This document shows, piece by piece, positions 19,295 to 27,394 of a DNA stretch of 64,000 bases (the stretch's first letter is position 1; each line of letters begins with the position of its first letter). The notes below the pieces were generated by a model. It did not search any database, was not told the origin of the DNA, and saw only the letters and a program-made list of their open reading frames with translations. Origin of the DNA: Desulfolinea sp050305405. Its GTDB lineage: Bacteria; Chloroflexota; Anaerolineae; Anaerolineales; Villigracilaceae. The DNA lies in the NCBI GenBank assembly GCA_050305405.1, contig JBNLFG010000009.1:124001-188000 (forward strand), given 5' to 3'. The translations under genes were made by a program, and so were the position numbers.

Positions 19295-20181
19295 AGCAAA
19301 TTGTCGTTCTGAGCGGAAAAGGCGGCACGGGCAAAACCAGCATCACGGCGGCGTTTGCCGACCTTGCCGAAAACAAGGTGCTCGCCGATGTGGACGTGGA
19401 CGCCTCGAACCTGGAGTTGGTGCTCACTCCCACGCAGCTCGAAGAAAATATTTTTATGGGCGGTAAACTCGCCGTCGTTGATCACGACACCTGCATCCAC
19501 TGTAACCTATGCGAAGAAGCCTGCCGCTTCGACGCCATCACCCACCCCGAAGACGACTACCTCGTCGACGAGATCGCCTGCGATGGCTGCGTGGCGTGCG
19601 TTTATGTCTGTCCTGTCGATGCCATCCACATGGAGCCGCAGCACGCAGGCTGGTGGTATCGCTCCGACACCGACCGTGGACCACTCCTGCACGCCCAACT
19701 GCGCCCGGCGCAGGAAAACTCGGGGCGGCTGGTGACGCTCGTCAAGCAGCAGGCTCGCCTGCACGCCCTCGATCACGGGCAGGATTATGTGCTGGTGGAT
19801 GGCCCGCCTGGGATCGGCTGCCCCGTTATCTCGGCGGCTTCAGGTGCGGATTTGGCGGTCATCGTCGTCGAACCGACCGTGGCGGGCGTACACGACCTCG
19901 ACCGTGCGCTGGATACCGTTACCCATTTTCATGTCCCGGCGACAGTCATCGTCAACAAAGCCGACATCAACCCCGACAAAGTTGCCGAGATCCAAGCTTT
20001 CTGCAACGAAAAGGGACTGGAGCTGGTCGGCGAAATTCCTTTCAACACCGCCGTGACCTATGCCATGGTGCAGGGACAGCCCGTCACGCAATTTGCGCCC
20101 GAAAGCGACGTGAGCGTGGCGATGGTGAATGCCTGGCTGAAGGTCAAAGAATTGGCAGATGCGTTGCCTGATAAAAATTAA
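19291..20181 (+). CDS. MinD-superfamily P-loop ATPase with inserted ferredoxin domain, second copy
   Basis: The 296-residue paralogue of the upstream gene has Walker A GKGGTGKTS (residues 9-17), VDVDASNLE for the A' region and DGPPGIGCP for Walker B. The eight cysteines sit at residues 68, 71, 74, 78 and 97, 100, 103, 107, exactly as in the partner. The start codon overlaps the previous stop in ATGA, supporting fixed stoichiometry. Local base composition is richer in G and C than in the neighbours. The protein is likely cytosolic and works with the NifX-like and MIP18-like proteins of this group in iron-sulfur cluster handling. Confidence 0.9.
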   Translation: MKQIVVLSGKGGTGKTSITAAFADLAENKVLADVDVDASNLELVLTPTQLEENIFMGGKLAVVDHDTCIHCNLCEEACRFDAITHPEDDYLVDEIACDGCVACVYVCPVDAIHMEPQHAGWWYRSDTDRGPLLHAQLRPAQENSGRLVTLVKQQARLHALDHGQDYVLVDGPPGIGCPVISAASGADLAVIVVEPTVAGVHDLDRALDTVTHFHVPATVIVNKADINPDKVAEIQAFCNEKGLELVGEIPFNTAVTYAMVQGQPVTQFAPESDVSVAMVNAWLKVKELADALPDKN

Positions 20182-20183
20182 TA

Positions 20184-20295
20184 CAGTCTCTGAGCGGAGG
20201 GCTGAACGATAGAGAAGCCCGTAGTCGAAGAGCGACTTTGCAAATACCGTCCTTCGACTACGGTTTCGCTCCGCTACACCTCCGCTCAGGAACTG
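20184..20295. repeat. Dispersed palindromic repeat family A
   Basis: The copy runs from CAGTCTCTGAGCGGAGGGC to CTCCGCTCAGGAACTG. Its inner arms are GTAGTCGAAGAGCG and CCGTCCTTCGACTACGG. It fills the whole gap between the second ATPase and the MIP18 gene. An open frame that starts inside it (20238) is an artefact. Confidence 0.85.
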
Positions 20296-20312
20296 GTTGT
20301 ATAGAGAAAATT

Positions 20313-20612
20313 ATGCCAAACCCCGAAACCCTCAAAGACCAGATCACCGAAAAACTCAAAGACGTGATCGACCCCGAAACAGGCGTGGACGTGATCCGTA
20401 TGCGCCTTGTCCTTGACCTTGATGCCGACGCCGAAGGCAACGTCTCGTACACCTTCCGCCCCTCCTCGCCCGTCTGCCCGATTGCGGTGACCCTCGCAAT
20501 GGACATCAAATACGCCGTCGGCAGCGTGGATGGCGTTGAGAAGCAGAACATTGCCATCAAAGACTACGTCAACGCCGATGAGTTGAGCCAGTATTTGAGC
20601 ATGATGCCTTAG
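20313..20612 (+). CDS. MIP18 family (DUF59) iron-sulfur assembly protein
   Basis: The start at 20313 gives 99 residues, MPNPETLKDQ onward; a longer frame would begin inside the dispersed repeat. The protein has the DUF59 layout: an N-terminal helix region KLKDVIDPETGVDVIRM, then a beta strand, then the S-P-V-C-P-I-A-V-T-L loop whose cysteine is the conserved residue in SufT/MIP18-type proteins. These proteins help insert or carry iron-sulfur clusters and are often next to Mrp/NBP35 ATPases, as here. In this window it ends a group made of a NifX-like protein and two ferredoxin-ATPases. Its stop codon overlaps the start of an IS remnant. Confidence 0.88.
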   Translation: MPNPETLKDQITEKLKDVIDPETGVDVIRMRLVLDLDADAEGNVSYTFRPSSPVCPIAVTLAMDIKYAVGSVDGVEKQNIAIKDYVNADELSQYLSMMP

Positions 20613-20666
20613 AAACTGTTTAAAAAGTCTTGACTGTCAGCCAAACTACGGTAAAAGTTTCAGGTT

Positions 20667-20828
20667 ATGCAGACCGAAAAACTTTGCCCGACAGATTTGA
20701 CTGACAGCCAACGGAACAAAGATCGCCATAAGCATCCAACTGCTGCCAGTATAGACAGCCAAAGTGTAGAAGGCACCTTGGAATGTTTTAATGAAGGCTA
20801 TATTTTGTGTAGGAGTTGTAATAAATAA
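20667..20828 (+). pseudogene. Internally deleted IS5-family transposase remnant
   Basis: A 53-codon frame reads MQTEKLCPTDLTDSQ, the usual start of IS5-type transposases (PTDLTDxQW), and then jumps to DRHKHPTAASIDSQSVEGT, which matches the later IDSQSVKTT region. The DNA-binding part between them is missing, and a stop follows after an unrelated CFNEGYILCRSCNK. An end-like GAAACTGTTTAAAAAGTC lies just upstream. It is a deletion remnant and cannot code for an active enzyme. Confidence 0.8.
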
Positions 20829-21014
20829 TCTAAACCGAAAGATCAGCAAGCCGAAGAGTTTCTGGGGAAATCAAATTCGCTGGTATCCGACTTATTTAGC
20901 GGAAGCAAGCCTAAATCCGCGTGCGAGACGCACTTTTCATCCACAAAACACATGGATTGCAATGTAAAACGTCATTTGTTTCCTTAAAAATAGTAGATTA
21001 GTCCCGTTTTTGCG

Positions 21015-21043
21015 TTGACGCCCCCTATCCCTGCGTGTATAAT
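21015..21043 (+). promoter_or_regulatory. Sigma-70 type promoter for the S1-domain gene
   Basis: TTGACG (21015-21020) and TATAAT (21038-21043) are separated by exactly 17 bases. The start codon lies 37 bases after the -10 box, with GAAGGAG in between. This is one of the best -35/-10 matches in the window. Confidence 0.8.
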
Positions 21044-21080
21044 CACGGGTCGGTAAAATTGTATAGTGAAGGAGTAGGCT

Positions 21081-21839
21081 ATGGCTGAAAATGAGATGAC
21101 GCAAGCCAACGCGTTGGAACCAAAAACAAAATTAAAAGGAAAGATCGCTAAAATCACAATTGGTGGCGCAATTGTTGATCTTGGCATGGACCTCCCCGGT
21201 GTTATTCATATCTCCCAATTGCAAGAAGATCATCTAACACGTGTCGAAGACGCAATAGAGATTGGTCAAGAAGTAGACGTTTGGGTGCGTCGCGCAAAGA
21301 AAGACCGCATTGAACTGACAATGCTCGAACCTTTGGCTCTTGAATGGCGTGAAATGAAACCCGAAACGGTTGTTAAGGGCAATGTTGTGCGCTTGGAAAG
21401 CTACGGCGCCTTCGTTGAGATCGGTGCTGAACGCCCCGGTTTGGTACATGTGAGCGAAATCGCTCATGGGTATATCAAAGACCCGTCGCAGGTTGTGAAA
21501 GTTGGCGACGAAGTTGAAGTAATGATCCTTGAAGTTAATCGCCGCAAGAAACAGATCCGCTTGAGCATGAAAGCCGTTTTGCCTGAACCCGAAGAGGATT
21601 TCGATAAACCTCGCCGTGGTCGCGGTGGCAGCAGGAAAAAAGGCAAGAGTGTTGCTGCCATGATGGCAGAGATTGATGACGAGCCGAAAACTCCTGAGCA
21701 CACCGCAATGGAAATGGCTTGGCAAGCAGCGCTTGATCGTGCTGATTCAGCAAAACGCGGCAATAAAAAAGCAGAAAAGAAAGAAGCCAGCCAAGAGCAG
21801 GAAGATATTCTCTCCCGCACTTTGGAACAACGCAAGTAG
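21081..21839 (+). CDS. S1 RNA-binding domain protein, two S1 domains
   Basis: The 252-residue protein has two S1 (OB-fold) domains, at about residues 15-82 (GKIAKITIGGAIVDLG, then GVIHISQL) and 95-165 (GNVVRLESYGAFVEIG, then GLVHVSEIAHG). A basic RRGRGGSRKKGK linker follows near residue 185, and the last ~60 residues are Glu/Lys/Ala-rich and likely disordered. It resembles a short relative of ribosomal protein S1 and probably binds mRNA or modulates translation. It has its own strong promoter and a clear terminator, so it is a single-gene unit. Confidence 0.88.
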   Translation: MAENEMTQANALEPKTKLKGKIAKITIGGAIVDLGMDLPGVIHISQLQEDHLTRVEDAIEIGQEVDVWVRRAKKDRIELTMLEPLALEWREMKPETVVKGNVVRLESYGAFVEIGAERPGLVHVSEIAHGYIKDPSQVVKVGDEVEVMILEVNRRKKQIRLSMKAVLPEPEEDFDKPRRGRGGSRKKGKSVAAMMAEIDDEPKTPEHTAMEMAWQAALDRADSAKRGNKKAEKKEASQEQEDILSRTLEQRK

Positions 21840-21860
21840 TCTTCTGTGACTAAAACAAAA

Positions 21861-21887
21861 AAGCCCTCTAGCGAGGGCTTTTTTGTT
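21861..21887. terminator. Bidirectional intrinsic terminator
   Basis: AAGCCCTC (21861-21868) and GAGGGCTT (21873-21880) form a tight stem over TAGC, with an A-run before and a T-run after. It sits between the S1 gene and the convergent acyl-ligase operon, and can serve both strands. Confidence 0.92.
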
Positions 21888-21904
21888 TTCTCCAGCGATT
21901 TTTA

Positions 21905-23584
21905 TTAGCCAGCGATTTCTTTGATGTATTTCTCTTTATTCGCTGTGCGCGCAGGTTTACCACTGGATGTTTTAATAATCCACTTGGCAGGCACGATCTT
22001 GACATAACGCAAGGCGACCGCCGAATTGACGGTGACATATTTACGGACATCGTCCGCCAATTTGAGTTGGTCTGCTTCGCTGGACAGATCAGATTCGGCG
22101 ACAACCACTACCTCTTCCGTCCCCCCCTGCTCATCGTAGATACCGAAAGCGACAGCCCGCCCGGCGTGGACACCGTCAACTTCATAGACAAGCATTTCAA
22201 TATCCTGCGGGTAAATATTCTTCCCGCCGACGATAATCATCTCTTTTTTGCGACCGGAAACATAAAGCTCACCATCCGCAAAGTAACCATAATCACCGGT
22301 CAGATACCACTCGCCCCGAAAGGCTTTTTCGGTAATCCCCGGGCGGTTGTAATAGCCTGTCAGCATAGAATCGCTTTTCAGAGCAATTTCGCCGATGACA
22401 CGTTCGGGGACGTCGTTGCCGTCGGGGTCAAGCACGCGCACGCTGGTGTTAGAAAGCGGCTTGCCGGAGGACATCATCTTCATCGCCACGGCCCCATCTT
22501 CGACGGGCTGCGCGATGCGCTTTTGCAAGAAAAGCTCGGCATCGATCTCATCGACAGCAGGCGGACGCGACAAGTCGCTTTGGGTCACACCAAAAGTGTT
22601 TTCCGCCATCGCATAAGAGGTCTGCAAGGCTTCGAGCTTCAGACCATAGCCCTTGAAGGCTTCGTAAAAAGCTTGGTGGCTTTCCCAGCGCACCGGCTCC
22701 GAGCAGTTGATGATTGCACGCCACGATGACAAATCCACGCCTTCGAGATGACGGTCACGGATTTTGCGTGCGCAGAAAACATAGGCGAAGTTCGGCAGCC
22801 AGGTCAGCGTACCTTTATACTCTGAAACAGATTGCATTAATCTGTACGGCGCGCGCACCCAGTCGAAGGGTGACATCAGCACAAGCGGAACGCCACGCAG
22901 CACGGGCAGCAGGAAGCTGGCGATGAGGCCCATGTCATGATAAAGCGGCAGCCAGGAGACGATAACATCCTTCTCCGTATCCAGTTGGATGGCGGTCCCG
23001 TATGCTTCTAGTTGATTCAAGATTGCCTGATGCGAAAGCGCGACTCCTTTTTGCAGGCCCGTCGTACCCGATGAGTGTTGCAAAAGAGCAATATCTTCCG
23101 GTAAATCTTTAGTCCCGCCGAGCAAGTTGAAATCCGGGGGCGATGCGTCGTCAATCTCATCTGAGACGATCACCGTGTGGACAGAGTCGCCTTCCTGCAA
23201 GGCATCCCGTACATTCGCTTCGAATTCAGGATAAGTAACGATAGCGACGGGTTTGGTGACTGAAATCAAAGAGGCTAAATCCGCACGATAACGCTCTGGA
23301 GAAAGTTTTTCGGTCAGAAAGGGCATGATCGAAGGAATCGCGCCGTGCAAAATAGCGCCCCAAAAGGCAAAGAGCAAGTCTGGCCCATGCTGGAGAATTA
23401 AAACGATGACTTCGTTGCGCTGAATACCTTGCACAGCATAATGCTGGGCGTAGGCATTCGCGCCGTCGAGCAGGGTTTTGTAGGTTAAGACTTGATCTTC
23501 TTCGCGGGCGTATTGCAACGTAATAGCGATCCGTTCAGGAGATTCTGTGTAGAATTTTTGGAGAATGTTTGAGAAGGTAGTCAT
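21905..23584 (-). CDS. Fatty acyl-AMP ligase-like AMP-binding enzyme (last gene of a Dlt-like operon)
   Basis: The 559-residue adenylating enzyme has the core motif SSGTTGLQKG at residues 171-180, WLPLYHDMGL near 211, an ETSYAMAE-type region (SYAMAENTFG), YLTGDYG near the domain hinge and GRKKEMIIVGGKNIYPQDIE in the C-terminal domain. The WLPLYHDMGL and LPNFAYVF stretches are typical of fatty acyl-AMP ligases. Such enzymes activate an acyl group as adenylate and load it on a carrier protein. The carrier gene lies directly upstream and overlaps by one base (TAATG). With the MBOAT and SGNH genes it fills the place that DltA holds in D-alanylation. The acyl substrate is not known. Confidence 0.88.
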   Translation of the reverse strand: MTTFSNILQKFYTESPERIAITLQYAREEDQVLTYKTLLDGANAYAQHYAVQGIQRNEVIVLILQHGPDLLFAFWGAILHGAIPSIMPFLTEKLSPERYRADLASLISVTKPVAIVTYPEFEANVRDALQEGDSVHTVIVSDEIDDASPPDFNLLGGTKDLPEDIALLQHSSGTTGLQKGVALSHQAILNQLEAYGTAIQLDTEKDVIVSWLPLYHDMGLIASFLLPVLRGVPLVLMSPFDWVRAPYRLMQSVSEYKGTLTWLPNFAYVFCARKIRDRHLEGVDLSSWRAIINCSEPVRWESHQAFYEAFKGYGLKLEALQTSYAMAENTFGVTQSDLSRPPAVDEIDAELFLQKRIAQPVEDGAVAMKMMSSGKPLSNTSVRVLDPDGNDVPERVIGEIALKSDSMLTGYYNRPGITEKAFRGEWYLTGDYGYFADGELYVSGRKKEMIIVGGKNIYPQDIEMLVYEVDGVHAGRAVAFGIYDEQGGTEEVVVVAESDLSSEADQLKLADDVRKYVTVNSAVALRYVKIVPAKWIIKTSSGKPARTANKEKYIKEIAG

Positions 23585-23826
23585 TACTGACGAGATTGGA
23601 TGAGCCCGGCAAGTGCTTCGAGGGTATCGAAAGTTTCAGCATTGAGTTCGGTATCTTCGATACGCACATCAAAGGTATCTTCAACAAAGAGCGCCAGATC
23701 CATCAGGCTGAAAGAGTCGATCAAGCCGCTGGAGATGAGAGCTTCGTCGGCAGCAATAGCGCGTCCGGGCTGTTTGAGAATTTCATCGGCGATGAAGTCT
23801 TTGAGGGTGGAAATCATTTCGGTCAT
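23584..23826 (-). CDS. Acyl carrier protein
   Basis: The start at 23826 (80 residues) is favoured: GGAG, which lies inside the first codons of a longer reading from 23838, is correctly placed before it. The protein is a four-helix carrier with the phosphopantetheine attachment serine S38 in the GLIDSFSLMDLALFVED block. It is acidic and has the usual length. It lies between the acyl-AMP ligase (one-base overlap) and an SGNH-like lipoprotein gene. It should carry the activated acyl group to the MBOAT protein at the membrane, as DltC does for D-alanine. Confidence 0.9.
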   Translation of the reverse strand: MTEMISTLKDFIADEILKQPGRAIAADEALISSGLIDSFSLMDLALFVEDTFDVRIEDTELNAETFDTLEALAGLIQSRQ

Positions 23827-23847
23827 TTTGTTCTCCATTTTACGAGT

Positions 23848-24798
23848 TTATTCTGTCACCCCACGTCGCACGGCGTCGAGGGCTTGAAGCGCGGTCAGAT
23901 TGCGCCAAGGCCAGGCGTTTTCCATGCGAGCAGGGTCGTCAAAAAAGTTGCGAGCAAAGGTCAGGTGGAAGCCATCTTCGGTTAGACCTGCATTGGGTAA
24001 GGGTTGGACAGCCTTCCAGAAATTCCACAAGGGAATGTCATATTCGTAGGCAACGTGCGCAATGGCACGATTGATGCCATTATCACCTTCAAGATCGTCC
24101 GCTTTGGTCGCCAAAATGGGGACAACCCCTTCATCAATAGCGTGCTCAACTATTTTTTTTAGGTAGGCTTCGTATTCTTCGGCAGGTTTATTAGCCCACC
24201 ATTCTTCAAGGCTAATGAACACAAAGCTAGGATTGTTCACACGAATCTCACAGGCAATTGGCGATTCGTTCGACTCACAAGCCTCCTTATCTGCGCGGAG
24301 AGGGGAGAGTATGGCGGCAACGTTGAAACCACCCTTCACCGCGAGGCTTTCACGAGAGAAGGAGCCTTCAAAATAATCAATCGTTTCTTGCAAATACGCG
24401 TATTCTGTGCCAAGACTAAATTCGTCGGGATTCTCAAACACACCCAAAAAGCGCGAGGTCACATTCTGACAGTCGCCGATTTTCGAGAAAACATACGGAT
24501 CATTACCCATTTCCTGTCCACGTTGGTAGATGGCACGAGCTGTATTGCTCACTTCCGGGACGATTGGCATTTCCATCCAGGCATCGGGCGCTTGGGTTGG
24601 GCGAACAGTGGGGATAGCGGTCGGCGTTTCTTCTTCACGGACAGGTGTTTCACTCGCAGGCTCTTCTTGTTGAACGGAGACCACCTCTTCGATTGTTTCG
24701 GCATCCGCAACTTGTGAAGATTCCACAGAGGCTGGAGATGGCGAACACGCGGAAAGAAAGACCAACAGGCTTAACAATAAAATTATATTCTTACGCAT
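23848..24798 (-). CDS. SGNH/GDSL-like lipoprotein with a GDC motif
   Basis: The 316-residue protein has a lipoprotein signal with lipobox LSAC (Cys18), then a low-complexity Glu/Thr/Pro linker to about residue 75. The folded part has the first SGNH block as KIGDCQN (residues 107-112), so the usual nucleophile Ser is a Cys here. The late D-x-x-H block is present as EDGFHLTF near residue 280, and the VPILATKAD strand fits block III. It may be an SGNH esterase or transferase with a Cys nucleophile, or an inactive partner. It sits between the DltD-like gene and the carrier protein gene within the acylation operon. Confidence 0.78.
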   Translation of the reverse strand: MRKNIILLLSLLVFLSACSPSPASVESSQVADAETIEEVVSVQQEEPASETPVREEETPTAIPTVRPTQAPDAWMEMPIVPEVSNTARAIYQRGQEMGNDPYVFSKIGDCQNVTSRFLGVFENPDEFSLGTEYAYLQETIDYFEGSFSRESLAVKGGFNVAAILSPLRADKEACESNESPIACEIRVNNPSFVFISLEEWWANKPAEEYEAYLKKIVEHAIDEGVVPILATKADDLEGDNGINRAIAHVAYEYDIPLWNFWKAVQPLPNAGLTEDGFHLTFARNFFDDPARMENAWPWRNLTALQALDAVRRGVTE

Positions 24799-24854
24799 AA
24801 AAAAACTCTCTTTAACTGGATTTTGAGCGGCAGGGATTATATCGCAAAAGGAAC

Positions 24855-25967
24855 TTATTCCACCAACTCGCTCAGGATCACATCGGCAATACGCTCCACG
24901 AGCATCGTTTCACCTGTAACGGTTAAATGAACTGCGCTATTCGTGAACTCATTCATCGGAACAATGTCCCAGAAATCGTAATAGCGCCAATCGTTTGCCA
25001 CACTCTTCTCAATAAGCAGAGTACGATATTGGTCATACGCCCAACGTGGGTAGAAGAAATTGTAGCGAATATCGCTATTCTCACCATTCGAGATCAAGAT
25101 CGGCTCGTTAACAAAAACAAGCGGGGTCTCATCTGCCATCTGAAAAGCTGCATCTAAAACATCCGTCGATAATTGATTAACGGGCAGTTCCGGCGGTGCC
25201 CAGTCGTGGAAATTATCATCCTGCTCAAAGTCAATCTGGGCTGATTCATAGCTATCAGGGTAAAACTGGTCTACGCCTGTAATCCCCCACATCACGCCGT
25301 AAACCTGCAAGCGATACCAATCGGCGAGGGCACGGCGACGACCTACCAGCGTGGTATCCCAAAAATCGGAGCGGATTAACGCATCGCTGTTTAGGTCGAG
25401 ATTCAGATCGTAGGCGGTAGCAAGTCGCTCTACACGAGCGGAATTATGTGAAACCAGCGGCGCGGTTAACTGCTTATCTGCCGGGAAAGATTCCAACGTC
25501 AGCATCCAGATAATCAAATCCGGTTCATATTGCAATGCCTGCTCGAAAACCAAAAGGTCTTTCGTCAACGAGATCGTGGGATAACCGAGGTTGTAAACTT
25601 CTATCTCACGCCCATCGGCTGCTTTCAGACCCAGCGTGTTCAGTTGCCCGGACAAGGTTTCTTCGGGGCGCAGCAAAGTCCCCCAAACTGATGAATCGCC
25701 AACAATAATCACGCGATATTCATCATCTGCTTTGGGTTTGGAAACACGATGCGCAGCAAACATGGCATCAATATCAAAAAGACTCAAATTATAGGCTTTG
25801 GTCGGGTTTTCGCCGAAAGGCAAGCGCTCACGTCCGGGCACAAGATGGTTATAAACGGAAGTCGTAAATCCTGCATTTGGCGAAATTGCCACAAACACAA
25901 AATTGACAATCGCAAAAAGTAGCGCAGCTTTTGCCAACAGACGCCAAAGATTGATCTTTTCAGTCAT
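24855..25967 (-). CDS. Membrane-anchored SGNH acyltransferase-like protein (DltD-like role)
   Basis: The start is the ATG at 25967, which overlaps the MBOAT stop by one base (TAATG); a longer frame upstream only reads through the MBOAT gene. The 370-residue protein has one N-terminal membrane span (about 11-29) and an outside SGNH domain: VIIVGDSSVWG gives the GDS nucleophile block (S92), NLGYPTISL block II, and AVHLTVTGE (H347) the catalytic histidine. The residue three before that histidine is Ser, not the usual Asp. In acylation systems such proteins take the acyl group from the MBOAT side and move it to the final polymer. Confidence 0.82.
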   Translation of the reverse strand: MTEKINLWRLLAKAALLFAIVNFVFVAISPNAGFTTSVYNHLVPGRERLPFGENPTKAYNLSLFDIDAMFAAHRVSKPKADDEYRVIIVGDSSVWGTLLRPEETLSGQLNTLGLKAADGREIEVYNLGYPTISLTKDLLVFEQALQYEPDLIIWMLTLESFPADKQLTAPLVSHNSARVERLATAYDLNLDLNSDALIRSDFWDTTLVGRRRALADWYRLQVYGVMWGITGVDQFYPDSYESAQIDFEQDDNFHDWAPPELPVNQLSTDVLDAAFQMADETPLVFVNEPILISNGENSDIRYNFFYPRWAYDQYRTLLIEKSVANDWRYYDFWDIVPMNEFTNSAVHLTVTGETMLVERIADVILSELVE

Positions 25968-27394
25968 TATGCCACCCCCACAAGACGCAGAATAAATTGC
26001 CAACCGAGTGCAGGATCGGGCAGAACGAACCAGACCCAGCCGAGCGCGACAAAGTGGAAGGTCAGCAGCGTGCCGCCGATGGAAAGTGCCCGCTGCGCGC
26101 GTGGACTTGGGCTTGCTTCCGCCAAACGAGGTTTGATCCAGCCCGACCAGCGATTCTGCAAAAAGAGACCAAAACCGTGCCACAGCCCCCACAATACAAA
26201 GCTCCACGTCACGCCGTGCCACAGACCGATCAAGGTCATCGTGGCAAGCTGGGAGATGAGCACCATCACCCCGGCGGAGAGTTTACGTTTTGAACGCAAG
26301 GCACGTGCAAAAGGATTGAAGAAATAAGCGCGGAACCATTGCGTGAGGGTCATGTGCCAGTTATTCCAGAACAAGGTCAGATTAGATTGGCGATAAGGTT
26401 GTTTGAAGTTTTCGGGTAAGGTAATGCCGACAAATTGTCCCAATCCAATTGCTATATCGGTGTAGCCGCTAAAGTCAAAGAAGATTTGGAAGGCGTAGAC
26501 GTAAAGCAATATCCACGCGCCAAAAGTAGTTTGCGCTTGTGTTGCGCTGAGGGGATTGAGCGCGATCATCGCTAATGTGTCGGCAACGACAAACTTCTTG
26601 AAAAGACCGATCACCAAACGCTGGCCGCCAACCAGCGCATCATCGTTAAACGAGTTTTTCGGTTGGCGCAACCCCTTGATAAAACGTTCAATACGCTCAA
26701 TCGGCCCGACGGAAAATGTTGGAAAGAAGATGACATAAGTGACATATTCGCCGAGGGTCACATCTGGCAGGCGGCCGGACTGACGATCACGAATAGTATG
26801 CAGCAAACGGAAGGCCAGATAAGAATAACCGAGCCAGTGAATATCCAGCGCAGAGGCAAGATCAGTGTTTTGTCCAATAAAACTGCGCCAAGCGCGGCTT
26901 GCCAGAAGAGATAGCACCGGGGTTTTCAGGATGATGAAAAAGAACAGGAGAATGCCGAAGCCTGTCCACAGGGCGGCATTGGAGAAAATCTTCTTCTGGC
27001 GAATAAGGAGGAAAGAGGAAAGAAGAAAGAGGGCCAGGACAAATAAGGTTTGGGGCAATGCCGGGGGACGGGCGGGGAGCAGAATCTGATCAAGACCGAG
27101 ATAGCGTGTGGTAGCAAGAAGCAAGATCAGGGCAAGGATGATCCCGCCAGAGATCATGCTCTCGCGCTGACGACGCATCTCCGGCGCGGCCGTCAATGCC
27201 CAAGCAAGAGCGGTAATCCCAACCGAAAAGGTCGGCAGGAAAAAATCAAGATAGCGCAACGGCAGCGCAGGCTGTAACCAATAAACAGCAAGCACGCTTG
27301 CTACCAGAAGCAAATTAACACGCTGAAATTTGCGTGTTAACCAGCCCAACAAGAGGGCAAAGGCGGTGAAGATCAGTATCTGGGAAATCGTCAT
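25967..27394 (-). CDS. MBOAT family membrane-bound O-acyltransferase (DltB/AlgI-like)
   Basis: The 475-residue protein has about ten or eleven membrane spans. The MBOAT signature is seen in FFDFSGYTDIAIGLG near residue 310 and in the active-site region GLWHGVTWSFVLWGLWHG, which holds the essential histidines. It also has the WNNWHMTLTQWFRAYFFNP block of the AlgI/DltB group. It is expected to accept an acyl thioester on the inside and pass the acyl group outward. Its start overlaps by one base the stop of a 39-codon microprotein gene, and its stop overlaps the SGNH gene start. Unlike some MBOATs it has no aromatic-I-Y-x-x-F hexapeptide at its own C-terminus. Confidence 0.92.
   Translation of the reverse strand: MTISQILIFTAFALLLGWLTRKFQRVNLLLVASVLAVYWLQPALPLRYLDFFLPTFSVGITALAWALTAAPEMRRQRESMISGGIILALILLLATTRYLGLDQILLPARPPALPQTLFVLALFLLSSFLLIRQKKIFSNAALWTGFGILLFFFIILKTPVLSLLASRAWRSFIGQNTDLASALDIHWLGYSYLAFRLLHTIRDRQSGRLPDVTLGEYVTYVIFFPTFSVGPIERIERFIKGLRQPKNSFNDDALVGGQRLVIGLFKKFVVADTLAMIALNPLSATQAQTTFGAWILLYVYAFQIFFDFSGYTDIAIGLGQFVGITLPENFKQPYRQSNLTLFWNNWHMTLTQWFRAYFFNPFARALRSKRKLSAGVMVLISQLATMTLIGLWHGVTWSFVLWGLWHGFGLFLQNRWSGWIKPRLAEASPSPRAQRALSIGGTLLTFHFVALGWVWFVLPDPALGWQFILRLVGVA

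Larger units (their letters stand above)
20613..21080 (+). other. Intergenic region with IS remnant and S1-gene promoter
   Basis: This 468-base gap holds an IS5-type transposase remnant (20667-20828) preceded by an end-like GAAACTGTTTAAAAAGTC at 20612-20629, and a strong promoter at 21015-21043. The part from about 20830 to 21000 shows nothing else recognisable. Confidence 0.6.

Noticed and set aside
20238..20312. Longer N-terminus for the MIP18 protein
   Set aside because: The extension lies in repeat family A, and DUF59 proteins start close to MPNPETL.
25968..26222. Upstream extension of the DltD-like SGNH gene
   Set aside because: It is the antisense-free overlap with the MBOAT coding frame; the TAATG junction at 25967 gives a natural start.
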